64,000 bases of DNA from Mytilus galloprovincialis. Lineage: Eukaryota > Mollusca > Bivalvia > Mytilida > Mytilidae. Every line of letters begins with the position of its first letter. Positions within the stretch are counted from its first letter, which is position 1. The notes under the pieces were generated by a model that had not been told where the DNA came from, ran no database searches, and worked only from the letters and a program-made list of their open reading frames with translations. A program made the position numbers and the translations under genes. Positions 1-12,485 of the stretch are shown here, piece after piece. The DNA lies in the NCBI RefSeq assembly GCF_965363235.1, contig NC_134849.1, positions 54,878,122-54,942,121 of the forward strand. Direction: 5' to 3'.

Positions 1-335
1 AACAAAATTAGTAAACACATGTATATATATATATATATATTAGTCTGAAAGATTGTGTAACAATACCGATAAATAGATGGAAAACAAAACACTAAAAAGT
101 GTTGAATATCATTGCACAAAGATGGAAAAACTGAACAGATGATATAAATTATACAATAATTGCAAATATTTCGGCTCAACAAATGGCCTTCTTCGGTGAC
201 AAAAGTTTTAACAATAATGAGATATAATGTATAAGGTGTAAACATAGATCACTAATAATACAGGTAAGTTTTGGTCGATTGATTTTAATCCAAAATCCTG
301 AATATAATAATATAAACACTAGACTGTAAATTTAA
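1..335. other. Non-coding flank at the 3' side of a Penelope-like element
   Basis: No gene is visible. A short (AT)n run lies near 22-40. Around 165-200 is the phrase 'atttcggctcaacaaatg' followed by 'ccttcttcggtgac', which I associate from memory with the 3' non-coding part of bivalve Penelope-like copies. The coding part of the element begins just to the right on the minus strand. The exact 3' edge cannot be fixed from one copy. Confidence 0.4.
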
Positions 336-2442
336 TTATTTCTTTCTATTGATTCCATCTGGATGGAGGACACCCAGTGTTTTTATCCAAAACCTCTCCC
401 GATTTTCTCTTTGCCTATTTTGCCATGTACAATCCTGTTCGATCACAAGGATCTTCATGTGATCAAAATCTTTCAGATTGTGATCTGGTAACCTGAAATG
501 TTGGCTGACAGGAATATACGGTTTTTTTGTGAGGTCACTCCTGTGGCCATTGAGGCGTTTGTGAAATGGCTGCATAGATTCACCAACATATTGGAGACCA
601 CATCTAGGACACTCAAGAACGTAAATCACGTTTGAGCTTTTGCAGTTGACATTGCAAAAGATCTTGTATGTCTTTTCTGTGGTCTTACTGTGAAATGTTG
701 ATGAATGCTGCAATTGGTTGCAACATGTGCAGCGCTTGTCTCCACAAGGCTGACAATTACCTACAGTATGGTTAGGTTTGGAAAGGTCAGCACGGACAAG
801 TATATTTCTCAGGCTGTTAGGTTGTTTGAAGGCAATCATGGGAGGCTCAGGAAAGATTTTGGATAACTTCGAATGTTTCTCGATTGCTGTCCAATGATCA
901 CGAATGGTCTTGAAACTATTTCTCAGGCATGGATGGTAGGTGAGCACACATGGGATTCTTTTACTTTTCTGTTTATCTTTGTAAGTTAGCAGACTGCTTC
1001 TGGGGATGGATTCCGCTTTTCGAAAACTATTTTTGATGTTTTTGTGTTTATATCCCCTTCTTTTTAAATGTCCTTTAAGCTGCCCCAGACGTTGTTTTGC
1101 AGTGTCTTCAGAGGAGCAGATTCGCCTTATTCTGAGAGCTTGGCTGTATGGAATGCTCTTCGTGCAGTGTGGAGGATGGCAACTTTCAGGCGACAAGTAT
1201 TGATGAGTATCTGTAGGTTTAGAGTATATATCTGTGTTTATTATACCTACAGAGAGGGTGCTAGATGTATCAAGGAAGTTTATGGTGGAATTAGATGTTT
1301 CATGGGTGAATTTGATGGTAGGGTGTTGATTGTTAGCATTTGTTATAAAAGTTTGTAATTTTTGGTCTCCCTTATCCCATTTCATGTCAACGTCATCAAT
1401 GAATCGATACCAGGAAAGCGGTTTTTCGATGGAGCACTCCAGCAGTTGCTTTTTAAAATTTACCCATGAATATATTGGCATAAGATGGAGCCATTTTTGT
1501 ACCCATAGCAGTGCCATTTGTCTGTAAATAGTGTTCTCCTTGGAATGTGAAGTTGTTCTTTTTCAAGACCATAGTAAGCATTTCAACTAAGCAATCAGTA
1601 GGTAGAATTTTAGGAGATCGAGAGTCCCAAACTTCTCTACATGCTTCAATACCATCCGCATGGGGAATATTCGTATAGAGAGAGGTGACATCCATAGTGA
1701 CAAGAGTAGTATTGGCAGGTAGAGGGTTTAAATCCTGCATCTTTAGTAAGTAATCTGTAGAATCTTTAATAAAAGATGGCAAGTTTTCTACATGTGGTCG
1801 AAGATAGTAATCAACGAATTCGGATATTTTTTCGGTGGGATGACCATTAGCTGAGACGATTGGTCTACCTGGGTTACCAGGTTTATGAATTTTAGGGAGC
1901 AGGTAGAATCGCCCAGGTTTTGAATTTTCAGGTTTTAAATATTTGAAAGTATCTATATCAATGATGTTATTGTCACACATTTCCTTTAAACATTCTGTTA
2001 TTTCCTCGCTGAATTGGAGGGTGGGGTCCGAATTAAGTTTTTTGTAAAACCGGTCATCATCTAATTGGCGAATGGCCTCTTGGACATAGTTAGATTTGTC
2101 CATGACTACAACTGCACTCCCTTTGTCTGCAGGTTTAATAACAATGTCGTCATTATCTCTCAAATTTGTCAAAGCCACACGTTCATCAGGTGTTAAATTA
2201 TCATAGGTCTGATTGTTTATTTTTACATTTGTAAGTATATCCGTTTTAACATTGTCTATAAATGATTCTAAGGTGGTGTTTTTGCTTGGTTTAGGGACCC
2301 AGTTGCTTTTCTTTCTAAATCTATATTCATTGGAGTCATCAGAGTCACTATCTGAGGTGGTGCTATCGTCCTCTTTCGATGCAAAATGTTCCTTGATGCG
2401 GAGGCTCCTGGCAAAATAATCCAGTTCCTCAGACAATTTAGT

Positions 2443-2460
<18 letters not shown>
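160..2460 (-). mobile_element. Penelope-like retroelement, nearly full coding region
   Basis: The minus strand encodes a reverse transcriptase followed by a GIY-YIG endonuclease, the domain order that defines endonuclease-bearing Penelope-like elements. The 5' end abuts a TA microsatellite at 2446-2484, so the start of the RT frame (a run of Tyr-Ile) is translated microsatellite, not protein. The coding part has one frameshift. I saw no flanking LTR-like repeat or target duplication, so both outer limits are approximate and the copy may be 5' truncated. Confidence 0.85.
336..2457 (-). pseudogene. Penelope-type reverse transcriptase / GIY-YIG endonuclease, one frameshift
   Basis: The product would nick target DNA and reverse transcribe the element RNA in the nucleus. 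Frame A (about 2457 down to 1453) holds the RT fingers and palm: YLLPKIHKPGNPGRPIVS, the first catalytic Asp in VTMDVTSLYTNI, and GTAMGTKMAPSYANIFMG. Frame B (1517 down to 336, 393 residues) starts inside the same conserved region and continues with the catalytic FIDDV at residues 39-43. It has a Cys-rich linker at 255-268 (CQPCGDKRCTCC) and a GIY-YIG domain at about 297-385, with VIYV and QYVG, a following Arg-rich helix and a late RFWIKTL glutamate region. The frames overlap near 1453-1517, which implies a single small indel. All catalytic motifs otherwise look preserved, so this is a recent copy. A natural programmed shift is possible but unlikely in this family. Confidence 0.85.

Positions 2461-2484
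<24 letters not shown>
2446..2484. repeat. (TA)n microsatellite
   Basis: An uninterrupted AT/TA dinucleotide run of about 39 bases borders the 5' limit of the Penelope-like element. It may be the insertion site or a product of the insertion. Confidence 0.95.
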
Positions 2485-2487
<3 letters not shown>

Positions 2488-5380
2488 TTCCAAAAACATA
2501 ATTCAAATTGCATATTATGAATATCTGTCATTAACGCCAAAAAAAACCAAACACTTTGGAAACCTGCTTCTCCATTTGTTCTCGGAGCAATTCAAGTACC
2601 GTTTCTGGATTATAATGCCGTAGTCATCATGATTATGATAATATAGAAAAAAAAATCAAAAAAGGAAGTGATAACTGTATGATGTCTACGGCTAAAAATA
2701 CCACAAAGACAATTTTGTCACGTACCCGCAAAACACATATTAACATTACATAACGTTAGGTCACCTGACATATCAATCAAACATCATTGTCCCATACACT
2801 ATATGATAGAAACTTTAAGATAGTATTTTTCTGCTTTACGTTCAATGAACTGTTATAGTTGTTCTCATCTATGTAATTTGTACTCTGAAGGATCTCTTTC
2901 ATTTGCAACTGTTTGTATATAAATCCGTCTAAAATAGTACCCGTGAGAGCGCTACCGAGACCATTTTTTTATAAATTTAACATTATTAAGATGCATAACT
3001 CATTTTAAAAACAGTCGATCATCCACCATTATAGAACTTGTCCGACATATTTCTAATATTAACCTACAGTATAAGTTTTTATGATAAGTCATTTATCTGT
3101 TGTCTGCTCTATGGTCAGGTTGTTGTCGCTTTGACACATTCCCCATTTCTATTTTCAATTTCATTTATCTTCAACGCATTTATTGTGTCATGTAGTCTAA
3201 TTCTATACATATTTTTTTTATCCAAGTTTTTTTTTCTGCAGGGTGTTTTTTAATTCATGGACAATTCCAACACTTTAAACTTGAACGTTCTTACACTGCG
3301 GAGCTGCAATGTCAAATGTTATGCGAAAAATACAAATTCTATAGTATCAAGGTAACGTATAATGAGTGTATGCTTTTAGTAAATATAGATCATCGTGTAA
3401 CCATAAATGGGGATGTAGATGGGGGTTAACAGAATAGAAAATAATTGGCAATTAATAACAATAAAGGAGAAAAATGAAGCATAGAGAATACTGAGGAGCA
3501 AATGTGAAGATTAAAAACTAACTGGAAACAGTGTAAAGAAGAACAAAATTGCCAAAAAAAAGAACGTCCTATCCAAGCCATGATAAATCTTCATACTATT
3601 TTTATAGTTACTGCGCTATTAGAGAGTTCATTCACAAAAAAATTCAAGCATTTTCAATGGCACCAGATACACGATACTTATTACGCAGTTGTCATCAAAT
3701 AGATTATGTTCTATTCCAGTCACAATTTAGTTGGAAACTGAATTTGTTTTGTGATCGTAAAAAGTGTCAAATTTGTATTATACTAAATATTTCTTAATTC
3801 TAAGCATATACTAGTAGGAAGTACACCACTGATTCATGGTCCCATTGCTTTCTATGTTAAATTCCTCCATTTCAAGCAGGCGCACCTCTTTTATTATTAA
3901 GTTCGAATAAAGTGGTAATCATTGCATGTCAAAGCAACACTTTATGGTGCTTCAGCTTTCATTTGATGCCAAAAATACCTAAATATCGTACATATTTAGA
4001 AAGTTACACCCATGCGTAGGATCTATTTTGTAATTTATAATTAGTATTACCAATATTCTTTTTTCTTTATATTTTAGCACCCCATTATCCACTTTTTTGC
4101 ATTTTATTCTGCAATTTTTGCCCATTATTCTGTATTCCGTAAACCCATCTCTTTTAAACAGAAATTATACGTTGTAAAAAATATGATACATGTACATGTA
4201 TGTTCATTATCAAAATACATATCTAAAACAATTACTAATTCAGACAAAAATACATTGTAAGTACATGAACGCAAAAATGGTAAAAACTTAAAAATAGAAA
4301 TCATCAGGGTTATTGTCTACAAGTTGACGCAATAAAAGATGTAATTGAAGCTATATTTCTTTATGCCCCTCTCAACTACCCCTATACGTCTGTCCACCCG
4401 TCGTTCCGTCTGGCCGCCCGTCCTTCCGTCCCCCTTTATAGTTATTCCGCAAAACATCTACAGTTTGAATCCTAGAATGTTTTCACTTTACTGTCTGTTT
4501 GCATGTGGTCAGGGTTTTGATCTTTATTAATATTTGCTCTAATGAGAGATAGTTGAACTTTGTCATTTTTTGGGTAACCAATTCATAAAGCTCTTGTAAG
4601 TCATCTAGCTGTTTACACTTTATTCTCCGTTCCGATATATCATTTGGCCACTTTTGATAAAAAAAAAAGGATTTCAATAGCAGCGGAACATGTAATAGCT
4701 TGTGTTTTGGTACTATATCACGACAGAACGTGTTCTGTCTGCTGATTAACATCGCATACATGTATTTAAACAAACATTATATCATTGATTCAATGATTAT
4801 TTATACATCTGCAAATAAAACACGCTGACAAACTGACATCTTTGTTAATATCTTTTTTGTTCTGTATAAAATTTATTGTATACAAGTCTACAAAAACTTT
4901 TTAAAAAGTTTACTAAATGGTTATTGTTCCTTAAGTGTACATATGTATGCTCGAAGTAAATATAGAATCAGTACATGACACACAACATGCGACAAAAAAA
5001 GGGAAACGGGGAGGGGGGTAGTAATACTGACCAGCAACACCGAGATAATCCAACGATTTTTTAAGGGTCCATATGAAGTGTGGACCTAAATGTTCTTTAT
5101 CTTTAAATATAACGATTATTCTGTAAAATATTCAATTATCGATTTTGTAAAATTCTTCTATTACATGATTTCTTAATTCTGTACATGGTCTACACTATTA
5201 TATTAGATAACTATTTTATTTTCCGTTGTTATTCTTTATAATTTTGCAAACTTTTTTGTTCAATTTTGACATTATTTTTAAATCCGGGTATTAGGACCCC
5301 TTCAAGTTTTATCAGTGAAATAGAAATGAGAACAGTTCTATTTTATATTTGAGATGCTACTTTCAGCTAGGGTACATTTT
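2485..5380. other. AT-rich intergenic DNA, no gene seen
   Basis: No open frame here resembles a known protein. About 3109-3180 ('gacacattccccattt') is a fragment of a dispersed mussel-type repeat. About 4370-4440 is a C/T-rich 'cgtccg' stretch like those that open other repeats in this window. A 32-residue-per-100 bp minus frame at 4483-4773 has no recognisable motif and I do not call it. Confidence 0.6.
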
Positions 5381-5493
5381 TAGCTCACCTGTCCCGAAGG
5401 GACAAGTGAGCTTATGCCATCACTTGCCGTCCGTCGTCGTCCGTCGTCTGTCGTCGTCTGTCGTCGTCTGTCGTCGTCGTAAACTATTTCAAG

Positions 5494-7060
5494 AATCTTC
5501 TCCTCTGAAACTACTGGGCCAAATACTTTCAAACTTTAACTGAATGTTCCTTGGGGTATCTAATTTATAAATGGTATCCGAAGTTTTGATCTATCAACAA
5601 ACATGGTCGCCATTGCTAAAAATAGAACATAGGGGTCAAATGCAGTTTTTGGCTTATAACTCCAAAACCAAAGCATTTAGAGAAAATCTGACATTGGTAA
5701 TATTGTTTATCAGGTCAAGATCTATCTGCCCTGAAATTTTCAGATGAATCAGACAACCCGTTGTTGGGTTGCTGCCCCTGAATTGGTAATTTTAAGGAAA
5801 TTTTGCTGTTTTTGGTTATTATCTTGAATATTATTATAGATAGAGATAAACTGTAAACAGGAATAATGTTCAGCAAAGTAAGATTTACAAATAAGTCAAC
5901 ATGACGGAAATGGTCAGTTGACCCCTTTAGGAGTTATTGCCCTTTATAGTCAATTTTTAACCATTTTTCGTAAATCTTAGTAATCTTTTACAAAAATCTT
6001 CTCCTCTGAAACTACTGGGCCAAATACTTCCAAACTTTAATTGAATGTTCCTTAGGGTATCTAGTTTGTAAATTGTATCCGAAGTTATGATCTATCAACA
6101 AACATGATCGCCATTGCTAAAAATAGAACATAGGGGTCAAATGCAATTTTTGGCTTACAACTCAAAAACCAAAGCATTTAGAGCAAATCTGACATTGGTA
6201 ATATTGTTTATCAGGTCAAGATCTATCTGCCCTGAAATTTTCAGATGAATCAGACAACCTGTTTTTGGGTTGCTGCCCCTGAATTGGTAATTTTAAGGAA
6301 ATTTTGCTGTTTTTGGTTATTATCTTGAATATTATTAAAGATAGAGATAAACTGTAAACAGGAATAATGTTCAGCAAAGTAAGATTTACAAATAAGTCAA
6401 CATGACGGAAATGGTCAGTTGACCCCTTTAGGAGTTATTGTCCTTTATAGTCAATTTTTAACCATTTTTCGTAAATCTTAGTAATCTTTTACAAAAATCT
6501 TCTCCTCTGAAACTACTGGGCCAAATACTTCCAAACTTTAACTGAATGTTCCTTAGGGTATCTAGTTTGTAAATTGTATCCGAAGTTATGATCTATCAAC
6601 AAACATGGTCGCCATTGCTAAAAATAGAACATAGGGGTCAAATGCAGTTTTTGGCTTATAACTCAAAAACCAAAGCATTTAGAGCAAATCTGACGTTGGT
6701 AATATTGTTTATCAGGTCAAGATCTATCTGCCCTGAAATTTTCAGATGAATCAGACAACCTGTTGTTGGGTTGCTGCCCCTGAATTGATAATTTTAAGGA
6801 AATTTTGCTGTTTTTGTTTATTATCTTGAATATAATTATAGATAGAAATAAACTGTAAACAGCAATAATGTTCAGCAAAGTAAGATCTTCAATTAAGTCA
6901 ATTTGACCAAAATTGTCAATTGACCCCTTAAGGAGTTATTGCCCTTTAAAGACTTTTTTCACAATTTGTTCATCATGTTGACTTACTTTAAAAAATCTTC
7001 TCCTTTGAAACTGCTGTATCAATTTCAGCCAAACTTAGGCTAAATGAGTTTCAGAGTATC
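5494..7060. repeat. Tandem array, about 501-bp unit, three full copies and a partial fourth
   Basis: The phrase 'tcctctgaaactactgggcc' recurs at 5501, 6002 and 6503, giving a period of 501, and in diverged form at 7001. Copies one to three differ by only a few substitutions each. Each unit carries 'gaacataggggtcaaatgca' and 'gttgctgcccctgaattg'. The last unit is shorter and more diverged, which suggests amplification from the left. Confidence 0.95.
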
Positions 7061-7080
7061 TAGTATAAATTTTATATTTT

Positions 7081-7755
7081 ATTATGCCCCATTTATGGGC
7101 ATTATGTTTTCTGGTCTGTGCGTCCGTTCGTCCGTCTGTTCGTTCGTCCGTTCGTTCGTCCGTTCGTCCGTCTGTCCCGCTTCAGGTTAAAGTTTTTGGT
7201 CGAGGTAGTTTTTGATGAAGTTGAAGTCCAATCAACTTGAAACTTAGTATACATGTGCCCTATGATATGATCTTTCTAATTTAAATGCCAAATTAGAGTT
7301 TTGACCCCAATTTTACGGTTCACTGAACATAGAAAATGATAGTGCAAATTTCAGGTTAAAGTTTTTGGCTTCAGGTTAAAGTTTTTGGTCAAGGTAGTTT
7401 TTAATGAAGTTGAAGTCCAATCAACTTGAAACTTAGTATACATGTGCCCTATGATATGATCTTTCTAATTTAAATGCCAAATTAGAGTTTTGACCCCAAT
7501 TTTACGGTTCACTGAACATAGAAAATGATAGTGCAAATTTCAGGTTAAAGTTTTTGGCTTCAGGTTAAAGTTTTTGGTCAAGGTAGTTTTTGATGAAGTT
7601 GAAGTCCAATCAACTTGAAACTTAGTATACATGTGCCCTATGATATGATCTTTCTAATTTTAATGCCAAATTAGATTTTTACCCTATTTCACGGTCCATG
7701 GAACATGGAAAATGATTGAGTGGGGCATCCGTGTACTTTGGACACATTCTTGTTT
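7081..7755. repeat. Second dispersed repeat nested in the first
   Basis: It starts 'attatgccccatttatgggc', followed by a 'cgtccgttcgtccgtctg' run, and ends 'gtggggcatccgtgtactt' then 'ggacacattcttgttt'. Internal tandem units start at 7181, 7370 and 7559, a period of exactly 189, each beginning 'ttcaggttaaagtttttggt'. The last unit is partial. It sits inside the outer repeat with clean junctions. I recall this start and end as a frequent mussel repeat but cannot assign a class. Confidence 0.8.
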
Positions 7756-7956
7756 CCTTGTATGTCAAGAAACATAGCTCCTATGGCTAAAAAAGAACAT
7801 AGGAGAAAATGATTATTTTTTTTTTGGCTTTTGAAGAAAATAGGACGATCCAAAAAACATTTAAATAAATTGAAAAGCCAAAATAATCATTGATGAGAGA
7901 TTTAACCAAAAGAATTAAAGTGAGCGATTCAGGCTCTTGAGAGCCTCTTGTTTTTT

Positions 7957-10900
7957 ATTCGGTTAATTTTTACCCATATATATATATATATAACAATTTC
8001 CTTTGAGGAGACAACCATACAAATCAATACTATTAGGATACTAAGCTATGTATAAATCTTCAAACCATATACTATTTATACATGTATCTATTTAAAGATT
8101 TGTGTTCTATTTTTAACATCGAAATTGCGGACGTGAAAGAAAACACCATTACAAAAAAAACAACGTTAGAATACAAAATGTAGCGATGGATTAATGATCA
8201 TGAAACATCATTTTTGTATATTTTTAATTCGTTTTAGTCTAATAACTGTGTATGAATATTAAACTATTGTTCCAACAAGGTTAATTAATTTAAGTGCATT
8301 TTAGTTTAGTGTCATATCTATGACTGACTGACAGTAGCGGCGAATTTATGACCAGTATTAGTTTTCCTTTTCTCTAATTTGAAAATGTTTTTACTTTTAC
8401 CGACTGGTGTGATAATTTTCAAAATATGGGATATATAGTCTTACCGTACAATACTAAGTTTTAACTTAAGACTAATGTCCCAAAATTGCACCCCCTTTTG
8501 CTTATTTTCTGCTAGACGATGTCTTTTCCAAGTGAATATAGGGTTTTGTAAGGACAGTTTTGACATACTACATGAAGAATACTTCCGAGACCACATTGTT
8601 TTTTCTCATCACAATTATGTAGAAATAGTAGTGAGCAACAGTTTTCACACTTGTTTCAACTGGTCGGAAGATATACAAACTCTACCACCTTACGTCCCTG
8701 ACGCCAGTCAAAGACCTGATTTTCATTTTGAAGATCGTCTTCATGACTGTTTTCATATTCATTTTCAATTTTTAATTTTAGAAAAAACAATTTCATTCTC
8801 ATAGAAGTAACATAATTTCCGTCAAATTTATCGTTGACGTTGTCCCATCGAAAAGTCGCCGGGTGCAATCTTAACATTGCAAAATCTGGTCAAAGGGACG
8901 TAATTCGTACAAAACGTCGAATATTTCGCGGAATCCGCTAAACGGCGTTCATTTACTGTTACTTGACCTTAATAGAAAAGAAATTTGAATCATGTGAAAC
9001 CTTTCTTTTTCCAAATTATTTTAGATTAATAAAAATATTTCCGTCAAATATACAATGTAGCTCTGATTTCTTCTGCTCGTTTGGGTTTCTCGTTTGGTCT
9101 ATTTTTGTTTCATCGGCTCTTCATCGTTAGTACTTTTTTTGTTTCATCGGCTCTTCATCGTTAGTACTCGCAGCGATATAGCCTTTTTGTGCTAATGCGG
9201 CGTAAAGCAACCAACAATCAATCAATCATCGTAAGTATTTGTTTTTGTTTTTGTTTTTTTTTCAAAAAGTGTGTCCGTGAGCATCACCAAATAAACCCAT
9301 CATAGATACCAGGATTGATTTTTTTTTTATTTGCGCCAGACATTCGTTTCGTCTACAAAATACTCATCAGTGACGCTCGAATAAAAAAAGAGTCATTCAT
9401 TGTCAAAATGCACAATACAAATTGTACCGCTAACGTAATTAAGATAATTAAGATAGTTTATTCTCAGAAAACCATGCAAATACAAAAGTTACAGAGAAGT
9501 TAAACAATAATATACATAGAGATAAAAATGCATTAAATTCTAAATTTCGGATGAGATAACATATGTATAAAAGAATATATACTTATGTATTGTCAAATGT
9601 AAAAATTAACACATGTTTTTGCATTTAATTAAGTTCTTCATAGTTTTTTTCTGCCAAAAAAATAGAATTACTATAAGTTATGCAGCACTTTCAAATGGTA
9701 ACAAAATGTTTATCTGGCCTCTCATATTGCGACAAACTCGATGATAACGTGCAAATGAAAAAACGGTACTACCATTTCTTGACGCAAATTATAAAAAGAT
9801 ATCTGGTCGTGATCTTTAACGTCATCGAGTTTTTTCAAACAGAAATATTTTCATCTTTGGTAGTAATTAGTAACAAGTCAAGTTGATTAACATTTACTTG
9901 CATAATACACTGAAAAAGGGAAGAAGAAAACAAATAGTGTCGTTATCATAAGTCTACGTCATATAATCAAAATAATATAAGAAAATAATTGTATACAAGT
10001 TTGCCGAATTACTCTCATAATCAAATACTGGAAAATTGGAGATCGACGAAAGAGATGTGTTGTAAGATTTATTATTCACTTTGTTTCTCAAAGTTGTAAG
10101 ATATCACTTCGACATCTGGGTTTCAGAATGCGCAAATGTTTAGGTAGTGTTTTATATAAATGTCAATGAATAGTATAAGTCTAACGATATAAGGAATCGT
10201 CTAGAATGTTTTCCATGTGTTGCTTGGCTGCAACCTTCCTGTACAATAGATATCTGCAAAAGAAAAAAAATCAATAGTTGCCAGTTTAACTTCCATCCAT
10301 AAATATTAATTATCTGATTTTCTTTTTCATGAGGTGCTTGATTGGCTGCATATTTTTTACTCCTTTTTTCTATTAAGTAATACAAATTTAAATTTCGTCT
10401 TTTAAAGGGTGTAGATTGTTTTTGTATTGCGAATATAAGTTCCTTTGTTAGAAACAGAAACTGCAGTTGTGACGGCTGTTACAAAGTTTTTGAACGTGAG
10501 TACTTTAACACGACACTGGTTAATTCTTCTTTTTTATTTTGTTCGCTAAAGCGGAACAGCAAATATAAACATAGTTCTTCTCATATTGGTCTGATGATAA
10601 AACAAATATGTTCACAAATCTATAGTAAAATGAATAAAGAAAACACCATGTCTTGCTGAGACGGCAATCCTGTATGACAGTTTTGTCATTGTTATACACT
10701 AAAGATACACATGAAGTTATAATTGTTTTTTCCCTCCGATTTATAAACGGTGATAATGTGTTAAACTGAAAAATATATTCAAATTTCTACACAATATATA
10801 TGGTAATGTTTGAAAGTTGTTTGGTGAACACTTAAAATAAATCTTTTTTACTTTTACTAAGTGATCCTGAGAATTGAAAGGTAAATCAGAAATAGAGATA

Positions 10901-10984
10901 AGTGTTAACGCGATAACTATCGACTGATGATACTTAATAAATAAGTTAAATAAGAATAATTTCTCTTTATATTTCTTTTTTCAG
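7957..10984. other. AT-rich DNA, no confident gene; may hold unseen 5' exons of the receptor
   Basis: It contains a (TA)n run at 7975-7990, a 33-bp direct duplication near 9100-9167 ('catcggctcttcatcgttag' twice) and a SINE-like tail at about 9185-9230 ('gcggcgtaaagcaacc' then 'aatcaatcaatca'). It also holds a dispersed-repeat fragment at about 9305-9390 ('ttcgtttcgtctac', 'actcatcagtgacgctc'). Small frames at 8475-8804, 9680-9886 and 10152-10385 lack recognisable motifs. The receptor gene needs a signal peptide and the first half of a domain upstream of 10985. I could not identify them here. Confidence 0.5.
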
Positions 10985-11107
10985 ATCAACTTCCCAACTT
11001 TGGTTCAGCGGACGAAGCAGAAAAATGCATCGCTGCAGTGGAATGTGCCTCCGGTAGACTCAAACGTAGTTATGAGAAGTGCGCTACAACTTATTATGTT
11101 ACATGTG
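10985..11107 (+). CDS. Receptor exon 1 (of those seen): Cys-rich lectin-like C-terminal half
   Basis: Acceptor ttcag precedes 10985 and donor gtaatt follows 11107; the length of 123 nt gives phase 1 at both ends. It encodes about 41 residues including QLPNFGSADEAEKC, then CIAAVECASGRLK and YEKCATTYYVTC. The C-x5-C ... C-x7-C spacing ending in an aromatic-aromatic-x-x-C resembles the last third of a C-type lectin-like domain. One other frame is also open, but only this phase joins the later exons. The domain assignment is tentative. Confidence 0.55.
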
Positions 11108-12060
11108 GTAATTAAGATTTCTATACTTTCGTTTTATTAAAAAAATCCAAAATAAAGCGACACTTTTTCTAATTCTAAAATCTTAAAATAATATTATTAG
11201 TTACATAGTGTGATAGTGACCTAATACGGTATATATGGGGTCAGTAAATTCCATATGGGGTGAGAGCGAAGCCGTATTACGTCACTAGCACACTATGTAA
11301 CGAATTTATCTTACCGACTATCTTAACGTGTGAAAGTAAGACTAGTGATTCTCAAAATGAGCAAGTCTTCAATACTGTTAGCACTAAGAAAATACTTCCA
11401 TTGATCCTACAAAAACAGATGCCAACAATAACGACTTGTAAGGTTTAAATGTATTTTATGAATTTGTTTCAATCTTAATCATCAATTGCTTCGTCTGTTC
11501 GAACTTTTAAGATTTTTTCTCAGTACCGTTTTGTTTTTTATAAAGGGACATTACACCATTACTAACCGTGTATGAAATAAGCCCCGCCCCCTTCTTACCT
11601 AATAAGGAATATAAAGGGACGTAACTCCACTACTAACCGTGTATGAGATAAGCCCCGCCTCCCTACTAACCTAATATCAAATATACACGGTTTGCACGCG
11701 GACGCTTTTAACCAATCATATTCCTGGAAATGTATAGGAGGTAAGATAAAATATAATATTTCATGCTTGTTGTCATACTGAACAAAGATACCGAAATATG
11801 TCAAAGGGACATTCAAACTCATGATTCGTGATAAATAAGGAAATGTTTGACGTTGATGACGTAACAGTTTTCTTACCTGTAAAGATGAAGGGTCTCTCTA
11901 CTCATGTGTCTTATTTGGTGAAAATGTTCCGTAAGGTGCTCGACCTATTAATAATGACCAGGGGACGGATAAGTGATATTACAACTGCTTCTACTCGACC
12001 ATATTGTCAATTAAAATTATTATACTTAACGTTAAAATGCCATATTTTGATTGGCTTATA
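11108..12060. other. Intron 1, left part: hairpin repeat and 70-bp duplication
   Basis: No coding sequence was recognised. 11201-11300 is a foldback repeat, listed separately. 11545-11690 holds two tandem copies of an approximately 70-bp unit ('accgtgtatgaaataagccc' and 'accgtgtatgagataagccc'). Small frames at 11260, 11595 and 11828 look accidental. The rest of the intron (12061-18131) is a large mobile element. Confidence 0.6.
11201..11300. repeat. 100-bp foldback (hairpin) repeat
   Basis: The ends 'ttacatagtgtgatagtgac' and 'gtcactagcacactatgtaa' are inverted copies; the arms of about 29 bp match at all but two positions, and an approximately 42-bp loop includes 'tatatggggtcagtaa'. It is a miniature inverted-repeat element or a structured RNA segment. 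No target duplication was resolved. Confidence 0.85.
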
Positions 12061-12485
12061 CAGTGGAGATCAGTTCTAACCTCTCATAAATTCTGTCAGA
12101 ATCTGTCAGGAGAACTGTTCTAGAACAGTATGTAGAACTGTCAGCCTGACACCTTTTAGTCAGTTCTAGGTTAGAACTGTTCTAGCTAGAACTGATTTGG
12201 TCAGTTCTACCTAGAACTGATTTGATCAGTTCTACCTAGAACTGATTTGGACAGTTCTAGCTAGAACTGATCCTGACAGTTCTACCCTAGAACAGTTTTA
12301 GACAGTTCTAGCTAGAACTGACCAAATCTTTGGTCAGTTCTACTTCTAGAACAGTTCTACGGTTAGAATTGATTTCAAATTCTACGGCTAGAATTGATTT
12401 ATAAATTTTACGGCCAGAATTAATTTATAAATTCTACGGCTAAAATTGATTTATAAATTCTACGGCTAGAATTGATTTATAAGTT
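12061..12485. repeat. Left terminal arm with palindrome array
   Basis: After the terminal 50 bases, 12120-12360 carries about ten copies of an 18-nt palindrome of the form CAGTTCTA(N)TAGAACTG separated by 'atttggt' or 'atcctga'. 12360-12485 switches to 'attgatttataaattctacg' units of about 32 bp. Dense symmetrical sites next to a terminus are what repeated transposase-binding sites look like; that role is inferred. Confidence 0.85.

Larger units (their letters stand above)
5381..7956. repeat. Composite dispersed repeat, outer unit
   Basis: It opens with a short inverted-repeat signature (tagctcacctgtcccgaagg, with 'gacaagtgagc' just after) and a 'gtcgtc' run. It closes with 'agtgagcgattcaggctc' then 'ttgagagcctcttgtttt'. 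The body is a tandem array of about 501-bp units. A second repeat family (7081-7755) interrupts it: the outer sequence runs up to 7080 and resumes at 7756 with its expected continuation 'cctatggctaaaaaagaaca'. No protein is encoded. The class is unknown; a non-autonomous DNA element is one option. Confidence 0.75.

Noticed and set aside
1006..1527. Plus-strand frames over the Penelope-like element
   Set aside because: Shadows of the minus-strand RT/endonuclease gene.
9680..9886. Upstream lectin-half exon of the receptor
   Set aside because: Lacks the Cys/Trp pattern and suitable phase-1 splice borders.
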